Positions 48,884-60,194 of a stretch of DNA of 64,000 nucleotides are shown here, in pieces. Numbering within the stretch: the stretch's first letter is position 1; each line of letters starts with the position of its first letter. The notes under the pieces were generated by a model. It did not search any database. It had not been told where the DNA came from and saw only the letters and a list, made by a program, of their open reading frames with translations. Both the position numbers and the translations under genes were made by a program. This stretch comes from Mesaphorura yosii (Eukaryota > Arthropoda > Collembola > Poduromorpha > Tullbergiidae), in NCBI GenBank assembly GCA_009869945.1, contig WIXG01000059.1:1-64000 (forward strand), read 5' to 3'.

Positions 48884-50744
48884 CGTGAACAAAAATCAAT
48901 GGCTTGTTGCTGGCCCGTAAGATCTTCTTGGGGTTTAGGATCCAAAGTTGTTCAGGGCTGTTAACGTTCCAAAGCACGCACGGAAACCAGAGCGCCACGC
49001 CAATTTCCACCATTCGAAACAGGATATCATGGTAGTTCCGACTCTCCACAGGAACCCTAAAATACGGTGTAATTTTAAAACCCAAAACTCTTCTCCTTCT
49101 CCGTTCTCCGTGAAAGTAAATGAATGATGGAATTGGTCTTACTTGCTCTTCCAGAACTCTCCCAATATGTCAGATAAGATAAACAAGACTGTTATCAGTA
49201 GCATAATGGCTTGAGAAACCAATCCAAGTCTCGACTGGTTAAGTTGGGAGGTGTTCACGGGGCGATCCTGAGGATTGATCTGAAAATTGCACAGTAATGG
49301 TAAACTAGAATGTTCTCCTAATCTCAGAATCATGCAAGTTTTAACATTCTTTCTAGCGAAGCACCGCAAGACCACAAGACAATCCCAAGCAAAAAGCGAA
49401 ATACAATAAGCGTTCTACGATTAAGATTCGTAAACGTGCCTGCTGTCCACTGACAAGTGCCAAAGTGTCAGTTTTCGAATTCAAGTCGTCACGAGCGCGA
49501 GAGGGGCTCAATAGCAAAAACCCACCTCTTATCTGAATATAAACATACTTCGAATAAATCATAGTCAACTTTAACTATGTATATGGAAGTTATTGGGTAA
49601 GGGAGCACGCGTCATTAAGGAAATGTTGGTCATAAATTGTGCTTTATAAAAAGGGTTTAAAAATCGGTAATTCTGGACTTAACTAGAAAATATTCTGAAC
49701 TCACCTTGAAATAAACTTCGACTCCGTAAATGAGAAAGAAGACGACCACCACGAAGAGAAGAAACGCGTAGCAACCATTGAATACGTTGAGATAGTAGCT
49801 CTGCAAACATTTATTATTTCAAACTAGTTATCAACTAATTCTAAATAGTTAATTTCTTGGTAAGCAATTATTTAATTCACCTTTTCCTTCTCATCATTGT
49901 TTGCGATCACGAGGAGTAATTGTGCCAGCAGCACTGAGTATGTGATGATATTAAATGTAACGAAGCCAAGGAATGACTTTGATAGAAACCGATGTGACTC
50001 GAAGCAGACATTTCTCAGGTGAAAAATCTGAAGCAAGAAAGGTGAATGGCATTTTGGAAATTTGTTTCACTGCTAATAGGTGATATTTACCTCTGCCCAA
50101 AAGCAGACGATGAGCGAGGATCCAGTTAGTAGCAGTGGATAGTACGCACTTAAGAGACTTAATAGCCAATCGGCTGCCCAAGTGGCCTGTAAAGCATCGT
50201 TTAGAACACACATTCTTCATTAAGAGTCGTAATTTGAACAAAGTTGCATCAAATTAGCACTTACCGAGGCGGCAAAATACGCAGCACGTAGCGAGGCAGC
50301 AACAAATACCACAGCATAGATTGTCTTTGGAGTAGTTGGACTAAATGCTTCTCGTAGACGATTTCCCTTGTCATTCTTTCGACAAGACATGGCCAATGAG
50401 ACTGATAATTGACCAAAGGAGACTAATGCCACAATGAGATAAACCGAAGCCAAACCGACATGGTAGTTCATATTCATGCCTCCACACTCTGAACCAGCAA
50501 ACTTAATCTGCAACAAAACGTGTCGTCCACTACATTTGTAACGTCTAGAATAAATAACGCTCCATCCTCGTATCTCACTGAACCTACCTCGCAGAAACAC
50601 GTGCCATTGAGGCAGTCACCATGCCCGGAGCAATTGGCTTCACACATTCCTTTAATTAGATCACTGTAAAGCCCGCCGAAATAAATCGCCATCGCCTTAT
50701 CAGAGCTCAGCCAGTCCTGCTTCGATGGAGTCGACGAAGGAGTT
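48884..50744 (-). CDS. EGF-bearing seven-transmembrane protein, TOM1/GPR137-like
   Basis: Exons on the minus strand: 50744-50588, 50507-50265, 50186-50091, 50027-49881, 49800-49705, 49532 to about 49455, 49279-49143, 49056-48884; phases agree throughout. The first listed exon codes one EGF module (CSGHGDCLNGTCFC continuing to GSECGG). Multiple hydrophobic spans follow: VGLASVYLIVALVSFGQLSV, TIYAVVFVAASLRAAYFAA, YYPLLLTGSSLIVCFWAE, TFNIITYSVLLAQLLLVIA, NGCYAFLLFVVVVFFLIYG, SQAIMLLITVLFILSDILG. The order and the FWAEIFHLRN block resemble TOM1/GPR137-type 7TM domains. The last exon has LFRMVEIGVALWFPCVLWN and ends at a GTAAGC donor, beyond which the frame stops at once. More exons must follow, probably the RING-CH exons. 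The 5' end is open: a preceding exon ending at 51897 and a non-coding one ending near 52379 are possible. Confidence 0.7.
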
Positions 50745-53187
50745 CTGTAAAAGTTGCACAGACGGCACGTGTAAGTGAAATATCGGCACAAACTATCACG
50801 ATCATTGAGTATGTTTCAAATGAACTTCTGATGCTGCGAGATTGATCCTTATGATTTCTATGGTAGGATGAGAGTTTGCTGGTGAATTAAATCTGAATCA
50901 TTTAATGGATTTGTCAATTATTAAGTCACGTGATGCAATCTACTCTAAATTTTCTTCCTTGGGACGACAATGTCAGTGTTCACAACGCGGACGTGATTCT
51001 GTGATTTTAGGCTTAAGAACGGACAGAAAAAACTTTACACAGAGACTCAGACACGGATGCGTAGGGACGAATCCAGGTCAAACCGGTACATGCACAGAAA
51101 ACCCGGTTCTTGAGTTCTTCTCTAGTTCATTACACAGAAAGCCTGAATTCTTCCAAATATAGCATAGCTGTCAATATGATCATGATCCAATGTTACTAAG
51201 CTCGAGCTTCCAAGTCGTCGTATTGATTATTTACGTGTTATGGCTATGGTTGCGTGAGCGGGCTGTGGACTAGCTTTGGTTGATTTCCCAGAAGTCTAGA
51301 AGTCTGATAGAAACTACACCACGAGAAAGGTGGCACCTAATACCTAGCAAAGTGTTGACTGAAGTAACGTCTTTGGTCATGGGTCATTATCCAAACGGCT
51401 TGGCCATAACTAAAATCAGCGCAATTTGACCAACTTGGCGATATTGCATCTTGCATGTTCGTCGCCGTTGCTCAAGTATGATATTTGTTGTAATAATTGT
51501 CAATTTAACCAAAAGTGTCCGAATCAAACCATGACGATTGGTGGTTCGCCGGTCACAACCACAACCGATTTCGCATAATAATCTTGGAGGAAAGAATTTC
51601 ATGATGACTTTGATGACTATTAATACATTATGGGACTCTAGACCGGACTCATTAACTGTCAATCCTAACTTACTTGCAACTAACTATAAAGCTTACTCGG
51701 ACTAGTTTGACTGGACTACTGACTACGTCACTTCTAGAAAAATACAAATGCACGCTTTGGAAAATATTATCAACATTAACCTAGTCGGAGTATGCTGCAT
51801 GGATGCCCGAATTCACGTTTCAGAACAAAGGACGCAATTATATAGCTAACCACACATTCATTCACTGTGCCGAAACAGAAGTAGTAAATGACTTACCTTA
51901 TCCAGAAACTCCAATGTCGTCCAAGAAATTCTAATACTTGATGTGACAAGCCAAGTTTCCAAAACTCAGTTAGGATGATCGAAATGTTCTCACTACTTAA
52001 TTTAATCACTGCAAGGTGCAGAATAAAAGATCATGAAAGTTAATTGTACTGGGTGTACTTAAAGCCGACTGACCCGTGAGGTACTTTCACTGGATTTGTA
52101 CTAAACTAAACAAAGAAGATTCTCGGTGCCTGAGCACTGGAAAGTTGCTCGCGGCTGGTACTTTTTTTTAAAGCAATAGGCAACAAGTTTAAAGCATTTA
52201 AAGAATGACGTTGTTGACCCTATGATAAATGCGACCGACTAATTAACTCAAATTGACTTGTAAACGTCAGCAGGTACGTGGAAATAAATTCGGACTAAAA
52301 TGGAGAAATGCAAGAAAATCTGTTTGATCGAGAACCTACGTGCTACGTTAATAGGAAGAAGTTAAGGCTGAATTACCTGCGTCCAAGGTAAACCTGGCCT
52401 TTTCGATTGAATAATGCGTGTTCAGCTACATAGTTAAGTATTAAACAGTTGCAGTTAGTTGGTTGAAACTGAGCGCAGAGAGGTGGATGGGATGAACTGC
52501 ACTGTGCCGTTCTTTCTTGGCTGCGCTGCGTTGCGGTACAAAGGAGACAAAAGTCACGTATCACACAGACTGCAGGCAGGCGAGCACAACGGCCGTAGTG
52601 CAAATTTTAAGTGCAAGTAGTACACATGTGCAAAATTACCTAAACAGTACCCAATTTCACGTACTTCTGAGCTGAGTCTGTGGTTTAGTGCACGATGACG
52701 ACAGCGAGTACACGATCGGGTACACATGCACTCAAATCGCTCTCGCTCTCCTTTTCGAAGAAATTTTCTGCACTACTGGCTGAGTACGAGTGCACTAAAG
52801 ACGTTTGCTGTTTGCTTCTGCGTTATGCGAGGACGGAGGAGCCGTGCAATTTGCCATTTGTCTGGTTTATCATTAATATAGCATGTACACTGAACTTCGC
52901 GGAGGCCAAATTCTTTTCTCACAACTCCCATATGCATAAAAACTCAGATGCAAATTCTTCGTAACTGTGCCCAAGCAGTTCAAAGGTGCTAAAAGAGAGT
53001 TAGTCATCGTCGTGACTGTGTCATTGCGATCCAGCTAAGAAATTCCGTTGCGATCAAAGTGCAAACGTTTGCCAAATGTTCCAATAAATTAGCATTATGC
53101 CGTGACTTTTTGCCAAAAATCTGAATAATTTGCACGAACAACAGAAGTCATTGCCATTTTTATTGTCTTCAACTGATATGAACGGAC
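50745..53187. other. 5' region of the EGF-7TM gene and spacer
   Basis: On the minus strand, good donors end possible upstream exons at 51897 (phase 2, fitting the next exon) and near 52379 (CGCAG|GTAATT, no usable ATG, so non-coding). I could not find a convincing signal peptide. The rest, to the protease gene, has no recognised coding sequence on either strand. Confidence 0.4.
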
Positions 53188-55379
53188 TTATTCATTGCAC
53201 CATGTTCCTGCCATTGCAACCTGTCGAATCCATTCGTTCGCCTCTGGAAATGTACAAGCAAGTGATCGTCAAGAAGCGTTCTCGATTCGAGGCGAATTGC
53301 GACTCGATTGTGCCGATTCTGCATTCACAATTCTATTACCTGTAACTCGAGCATAAACACCAGGTTTGTTAGCTCTGGCGCATCCTGCAAATGTCATACC
53401 AGAAACAAGACTTTGTTTTCACCGACCAGGAATATTTCGAAAAGAGAATTGCGTCTCACCTTCTCCCCAAGAGGTGATGCCAACCTCTACGTATTGTCCA
53501 TTGTTATTGTACACGAATGGTCCACCGGAATCGCCCTTGTAAGACATTCAACATACAAATAAAAACATGAGGCTTGGGCCATAGTCCGTTGGATACTCCG
53601 TATCACTATAGACTGTACCTGGCATGAATCCACTCCACCTTGTGGATACCCAGCGCACAGCATGCGTGAGGTGATGCTGCCATTATAATTCTGGGGTTTG
53701 TTACACTCGTTGTTGGTTATAATGGGAATGTCAGCTTCTTGCAAAATGGTGGCTTGACGACCTCCCTGAAATGCGAATCTAATTGAGCCGATCTATCGAA
53801 CTCAGTTTGCATCTGAACCATGTTCACCTCTGTAAGCGTCCCGAATCCCGTGGCTGTTCCAGTATCACCGGCGTACGAGCTTCTGTCATTCAGTGGAGGA
53901 AGACATACTGGTGTCACGATCGGTTCACTTGTCGAGGTTAAATTAACTGGCTCGGTCAACTGCAGCAGTGCGTAATCGTAGTCTTGTCTCACTGGGCTGC
54001 AAAGCAATCAGAAATCACCTTTACAAATGTTTCAAAAGTGTAAAATTCAGTTGCAATTACTTGTAAAACGGATGAGGGATGGCGGCGATGATGCTTCTCC
54101 GAATCGTGATTGTTTCAGTTTGATTCTTCAAATCGTACTCATTGAATATCACGTCTGCCAGAGCAGGAAAAGTGACGAGCCCGGTGTTGACCACGCAGTG
54201 AGCAGCAGTCAGCACAAACCTGTCGTTAATCACCGAACCACCTGCAAATATATAGGGGATGCTACAACTTCGGAAGATGAGACAGTAGCCATTAAATACA
54301 AAAATACGGATTCTCGCTGCTTACCACAAAAAGGACTTTTCGCTCCCTTTGGTACCATGATGATTTGCCATCTCCAGTACTGAGAAGGGGCGTCCTTTCC
54401 TCCGACAATCCTCGATGGATTAGTAGAATTTGAACCGGGAACTCCACAAGCTACGACCGTAAAAATAAGTTCGGTCAGACGCTTAACTTGAAATGAATGA
54501 ATTTGTCACTTGGACGGAACAGAAATCATTACTGCAATTTGAGCGTGTTGGGCCAGGTACTGGATTTGTCAGAGCGTTTATTTGTGCTCCGGGTGCCGCA
54601 CAAGTCACTAGACAAGAAAATCCTCGTGACGGAGCCGCAAAATTGTTTGTGTATGTAACGACCATTGCTGCAGTCCCAGTGGACGCGTTCACTGGGCCAG
54701 TGTTGCCGCAGAACCTGAAACAGTGCCGTACAAGTGAGTTTTGAAGTTCGGGGATGAATTTTAGTTGAGATTTCTGTACGTTTGCGTCTTTGTGAGTTGG
54801 TCAGTTACTTCGAGCCCCGAGCTTGAACAATTTGGTGAGTCAGGAAGCGCAAAGGTGGTGCAATTTATGACTGGAATGCAGGCATTATTTCCCTGGAAAA
54901 ATCTCGCAAGTTAGTCTCTTCTCAACCTGACAAAATACAATTACTTAATTTTACGTACATAAAACTTGTATTGGCACTTGTAGAAGGAAGGAGAAAACAT
55001 TGGAAATCCATAATTACTCAGTGGAGATTGAATTCTGTACGAATCATTCCCCTGGATCTCATACTGGCCGCAGTTGGCGTCTGCTCAAAACAAAACACCA
55101 ATCAATGTTATATTGAATGAAAAGTGAATTCCAGCCAGGACCAACCTTGAATACCAGACGCTCTTTGTGGTTCTTCACTGCTGCTTGTTGAACTCCCACC
55201 GAGTATGTCGTCGAAGACCGAACGAGAAACTCTGTTCGCGGCGACCTGGCAGCAAGTTTCTCTTAGACTAGCAATTGAGTGGAAAACTTTAATTGAATGC
55301 TTACTTCCGGATTTTGGGTGAAGATGATGAGTAAGAAAGCGCCACAATACATGAAACTCTTTGGCTTTGGCGATGTCAT
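53188..55379 (-). CDS. CUB domain serine protease, trypsin-like
   Basis: Secreted S1 protease of 463 residues in 12 exons on the minus strand: 55379-55305, 55245-55146, 55080-54959, 54892-54780, 54714-54533, 54450-54325, 54241-54061, 53996-53828, 53765-53619, 53535-53460, 53384-53340, 53243-53188. The signal peptide is MTSPKPKSFMYCGAFLLIIF. A divergent CUB domain spans about residues 60-195 (NCGQYEIQG through SRGFSCLVTCAAPG). Activation would cut NPSR|IVGG. The triad is complete: His in LTAAHCV, Asp in DYDYALLQL, Ser in GDSGGPF. The Asp six residues before the Ser (VDSCQGDSGG) predicts trypsin-type Lys/Arg cleavage. The C-terminal helix EANEWIRQVA is normal. CUB-serine proteases of this plan are known in crustaceans and other arthropods, in digestion, chemosensory organs or immunity. 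Confidence 0.93.
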
Positions 55380-56239
55380 TCTGCACCAGAGGTGTGTGCA
55401 AAGCTGAAATTCTTGCCAATGATCCTTGCAGCGACTAGAAACAAAGTTACGAACGAACTCTGGAGAATATACTCTTTTTATACAATTGCTTCTGACGTCA
55501 AATTTGATAAAATAGGGCGAAGGACTTTAGCGAAGGGGTGAAAGATCGTTCTACTCGAAGAAGTGAGAATATGGTCGTGACCCTCATGAACGAAGTTGCG
55601 AGACTTGCGTGTGAGAATTCGCCATTGTCTTGTCGACAAATTGATGATAGATTATGATACTGGTTTAATTCATGCTTCAAATGAACTATTGTTTCGCATT
55701 CATCCCAAATTTCTCCAAGCTAGAGACTGGCTGATTGACGATGTCACTTTAACTCACTCCAAACGTGTTTGTGAACTTGCCCTAATGCTTCAGGCAAATT
55801 AAACTGGAGAATTTGCCCTTGAAGTTCACTTAACCCTGTTAGTGGAGGTTGAAGGTCAGAGGTCAGTAGGACATCGTGCCAGCTTGACGTCTGGTGAAAC
55901 AGGTCCAACGTGTCTACGAATCTGCGTTCTTTGAACTATGAATGAATGATAAAATGAAAATGTAAATACAGATTTGGCTCTTGACCAATTGTCCCTATTC
56001 CGAGTCTAATTTACTTTCACCGGTGCACTTCAGGCGCCGGGAACAATAATGAAATCAGACGTAACAGAAAAGGTAATCCAGATCTAGGTAACCAACGTTC
56101 ACAATTTTATTCCATTACATCAGTGATTTGGAATGTAGCACATATTTAATTCAAGTTTACATTTACTTAATGACTGGAGCACATGAGAGAACGCAGCACA
56201 CGCACGAGCGCGTGCAGTTACGAGAAGAGCGTGTACAAA
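55380..56239. other. Intergenic, nothing recognised
   Basis: Spacer between two same-strand genes. The left part is presumably the promoter of the CUB-protease gene and the right part the 3' UTR of the TMEM230-like gene. Short frames at 55498-55802 have no support. Confidence 0.45.
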
Positions 56240-56844
56240 TCAGTCGAAGTCTGGAATATCTTCGAAGCTAAAACCAGGAACTCCGTGGTAAGCACAATAA
56301 GCGATGCGAACGTGATAGGCGCCCGGAAGAAACATTAGAAACCCCATGATTATCATCGGCCAAACTCTGTCGGAGAACTGGGACAAGAATATAAAAATCG
56401 ACCAATTATTCCTCAATTCTGCACTCAAGTTGAAGCCTCATCTAAAGAGGAACATACCTTAGCATCGATGTAACCAGTGCAAACCAGCAACCCCAGCACC
56501 AATAAGATTGACCCCACCATGCAAAGAAACGTAGCAAATGCTATTGCCTTGATCGGAACTTGTATCGGCGGTTTCTGAAACTAAAATTCGAATAGATTCC
56601 GATGAAAATTCGTGGAATGGGTCGAGTAACGTTCATCTGTGACATTTGTCTTGAGACTGACCTGTGAATCTAAGTAGTCGTCATTGTTTCCACTCCTATT
56701 TTGAAGCGGACGGTACACTCCACCCTTTCGATTGGACGCTGGAGCGGACGGCGCGATGTGCACTTTACTGCTGTCCACTACTTTGCCCCCATTGAAATTG
56801 TGCGCAGTTGCGCTCTTCCTTTGTACAGCACGTAACTTGGTCAT
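56240..56844 (-). CDS. TMEM230: TMEM230/TMEM134-family membrane protein
   Basis: Two-span membrane protein of the TMEM230 type, in human a component of secretory, recycling and synaptic vesicles. Exons on the minus strand: 56844-56662, 56574-56458, 56377-56240; 145 residues (human short form 120). The N-terminal 60 residues are polar, ending GVYRPLQNRSGNNDDYLDSQ. Then KPPIQVPIKAIAFATFLCM matches human [20 protein letters not shown]. The first span is ATFLCMVGSILLVLGLLVC. GYIDAKFSDRVWPMIIMGF leads into the second span (FLMFLPGAYHVRIAYCAY), and the chain ends FSFEDIPDFD, almost identical to the human C-terminus. The start is the first ATG of the open frame. Well supported. Confidence 0.93.
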
Positions 56845-57572
56845 TATGATTAGCCTTTCCAGAGGTAGCCCATAATGAGCCAAATATAAATCGATGCCGA
56901 CAGTCAGCCCTTCCCTGTAAAAGAAGTAAAACTGGACTGTAACGTCAAATTCAATAATGGCACAAGAGTATTCTATAAGTAGGAGACCTGCCTTAGCCCC
57001 AACTTGCCCAGCGGCAAATTGTAGCCTGAAATGTCTTCGCTAATCCGTAGTTTTAGAGCCGGTTTCACCTCCTAAGAGGCAGACGACCGGATTTAATCGG
57101 ACGATGAAAATTTCTTAATCCGAATTCGCAATTGAAACGAGCTCAAGTGGTTCTGTCCCGCGTATGAGCTGCTGGTTAACTCCCTCGGTTTTCAAGAGAG
57201 TGCGACAGCATCTGTTCTTGAAAGCTCGTACCTCTAACACGAATTCGCCAAATACATTTTCATTGGAGTCGGGCCTTTTAATTTTATCTCGGCTTTGTCG
57301 TGCTGAGAAAATACGGTGACTCATGAATTAAATCGGGATACAATCAGCCAAGTCAGTCATAACCTTATCTTATTGAATGCTTTATGCATCGGACCCAATC
57401 CCGAAAAGTGCCTACGTTACAAGCTTCGTGATTGTCAAATGCAACAGATTCTCCTTCTCTGAGATGGACAGTGCATCATTACGGGTATAAAGTTATTCCG
57501 GGTGTACAGTTTTTGACCAAAATTGGAGTGCAGGGCGTTTATTTGCTTCATTGTGCAGACATAAATTATACA
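56845..57572. other. Upstream of TMEM230-like gene, nothing recognised
   Basis: Presumed promoter and 5' UTR of the TMEM230-like gene. A 69-codon minus-strand frame at 57115-57324 shows no family similarity. Confidence 0.45.
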
Positions 57573-58157
57573 TCACTGGATCCTGAGCCTTAAACTGATC
57601 TTGAAAGATGAACACGAGGAAGAAAAGGGCTTGCATTCCGGCTGGTCTTCATTTGCATACGCACTCCATTTCTTTCCGTTCCCATCCTCATTCTCAGACG
57701 AAAATTGTGCAATTACGACGTGCATGTAACCTAATAGCTGATGCTTTTCACTGATGCAGCTGATCTTTATTGACCCGTAAATATTTACTGGGATTAGGTT
57801 CCAGCATCCGTCTGGAGTGTCACATTCCAGCATCAGTCTACTTTCTCGAGTAGATTGCGTACATTTATTACGTTCACACCATTTGAGGAATGTGGATGTT
57901 TTGGGAAAGAATGTCGGTGACAATGACAGTTGACGTGATGCCACTCTTGCTGTTTGGACTATTTGGTGGATATAAAGCAGCGACGTGGGGTAGCTCGAGA
58001 TGATGCACTTCTTGACTGGCAGATGGGAAATGTGAGACTCAGAGATCTGGCAGTGGGTATAAAGGCGCTGCTGAAGCCCGAAACCGAGGTAGAGATTAAA
58101 AGCACGACAAAAGTGACCAGTGACAAATAGGCATTTAAGAGGCAGAACGCACAGCTA
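57573..58157 (-). other. Long ATG-less open frame, possible exon
   Basis: A single reading frame stays open for about 195 codons on the minus strand but has no ATG. Several acceptor-like sites (for example ctgccag and gggcttcag) lie inside it. The reading includes SLLYIHQIVQTARVASR, WCERNKCTQSTRESRLMLEC and HQLLGYMHVVIAQFSSE. This could be the last exon of an unrecognised gene whose start lies further right, or chance. I assign no function. Confidence 0.25.
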
Positions 58158-59748
58158 TATTTAACATTAATGCTTCAGGGTAAGTTGACCCAAGCCCTAG
58201 AAATAATGAGGATTGTGATTGAATGTGCACATGCAAACGGCAACATGCACAGGAAAGTAAATACATCGTTTCCTTTATTGGCTCTACCCTCGCAAATTGT
58301 TAATTTGCAACAATGCTGTCTCCGATTGGCTGTCCGCTTACCTGCGAGACGCACTGCCTGCAAACCTTCACTCAAACGTGTATATCAACCAGTCGAGAGA
58401 GAGAGATGGATTGGTACAGAATTGCAGTTGAAGTACGGCAATTTGTGCACCAGTATTATGCTGCTGGTGCAAGAAGCAATTGTTGCAATCTCGTTGGCTC
58501 CGTCCACAAGGCATGCCTTCAGAACTGCATTCATCCAACCTAATTAGAATCTCAAACGATGCATTGAAAACGTCGTCCTTTTGTAAGTGCGGCACACAGA
58601 TAAACGTGGTTGTAGCATTTTGTGACAGAGATGCTTGCACAGTATGTTTTATTTCTACGTTTCTTCGGGACATTCTCTGACTTTTGAATTCTAAGTTTGC
58701 ACAAATCGATTGGGCAATTTTTAGATCCAACGAAGCTTAGAATAGACGAGTTGTGCTTTGATCTTAGATTCTCCGTCAAGGTCTTGGCCTTGCGAAGTGC
58801 GTTGCGAAATAATGAGTTTCCTATTTTATGGACATGTCCCACACGAAAACACCAGCACATGTTTACGTCATTAATCGACTAGATTGATTTAATTTTCCTA
58901 GTAGGGTCTAAAAATATGCATAATACGTGAGTCTTTCTCAGGCGCGTGAAGTCACGATTCGATTTTCTTGAAATCGGACAAATTCAAGTTGCTTATCGAT
59001 TTGTAGAAGTACTTAGCGCATTTGAGGCCTGCGTTTAATGAACTATAGAACATGGAGGCTTCCTCTTTGCCTATCCTCTGCCTACTTTGTTCAAAATTTG
59101 CTTCTTAGTATTCTATTTCGAAGTAAGGAGAGTCTTTCCTGTCTGGATTCGAGATTTAAGACGGAAAAGCTTGGTTCAAAAAACCTTTCAACCTTTGTCC
59201 GGTTATAATCCTTTTCAGTATCGTCGCAGGTCAGCGTTAAATTCCAAGTATCATGATAATAATTTGTCAAACACATGTTAGAAGTAGATAGGAGTTGGAA
59301 TCAGACAAATCTTTCAGGTCATAGCAGCCCACGCTTGATTAAAACGTCCCGTGGACATAAAAGAATTTGATCATCAGAAAAGTTTAATAATAATTCGAGA
59401 CACGAACTTGGAAAAGAGGAGTCCACACTTATTTATAGTTCATGTTACTGAGCTTTTGTAATAGGCGTTTTTGATCAACAACGTGAAAGGTTATCACTTT
59501 AATATTTTGTCTCAATTGTAGTACGCAATACGCATTCATACAACTGGTAAATTTTATTTGTGCCAAATTAATAACTCTAAATTCAACAATAACACACATT
59601 TAAAAATAATAACTGCCTTTGTCAAATTAACCATGCAGAAGTTGCGCCGCGCGTGGGAACACGACGGCAGAGGAACTTTGTCCCGTCAGACGAAAGGAAT
59701 GAAAAGCCAATGAAAAATAGCGTTTTCCATTTGGTTATAGTATGTCAC
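58158..59748. other. Intergenic with one weak ORF
   Basis: A plus-strand ATG frame at 58170-58547 (125 codons) overlaps minus-strand open frames of similar length, so neither is convincing. No motif is recognised. The rest is A/T-rich with frequent stops. Confidence 0.35.
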
Positions 59749-60194
59749 GAGTCCGAAAGACACGACTCCGAACTACTCCCAGTCCGAGTGGTCGTTTAGT
59801 CCGACTGTACTCGAGTCTGAAGATGCTTACTGCAAGCAATTGTGGCAGATAAAAATTAGGCTGTGTAATGGGAACATGCCCGAATCAAAAACAAAATTTT
59901 ATTTTTCTATGCTCTTGATAGCTCTCGCCTTCTTAGCTGACGGTGAAATACTTCCAGCATTATCGATTTAACTTTAAAACAACACATGACGTACAGTCGT
60001 GTTCATTTGTTTGATGTTTGATTTTACTTTAAGAATAAAGTTACTAACGATTTCTTATCTCTTAAGGGAGAATCTTGACTCTTGCACTTCGATTCGGACT
60101 TCTGACTTTCGGATTCAAATAAAATCGTACTAAAATACCATTCGGACTGGCAAATTCGGATTGGGAGTAGCTCGAAGTTGTGTCTTTCGGACTC
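59749..60194. mobile_element. MITE-like element with long inverted repeats
   Basis: The left end starts GAGTCCGAAAGACACGACTC and the right end, read on the other strand, starts GAGTCCGAAAGACACAACTT. Similarity continues inward for about 60-70 bases with small gaps (shared blocks CTACTCCCA, CAGTCCGA and TTTTAGT-like). The repeats may extend a few bases outward (gtcac versus gtcag) to a TA at each side, which would fit a TA target duplication as in Tc1/mariner-type elements. The interior, about 300 bases, is A/T-rich and has no transposase. This looks like a non-autonomous DNA transposon, degraded to roughly 80 percent repeat identity by eye. Confidence 0.65.

Noticed and set aside
49353-49455. 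Reading the 7TM gene straight through 49455 into a frame ending near 49353
   Set aside because: This runs into a stop without joining the conserved next exon; the GTCAGT donor near 49455 keeps phase 0 into the exon starting INPQDRP.
58170-58547. 125-codon plus-strand ATG frame
   Set aside because: Open frames of similar length on the opposite strand cover it, and no motif or conserved feature supports it.
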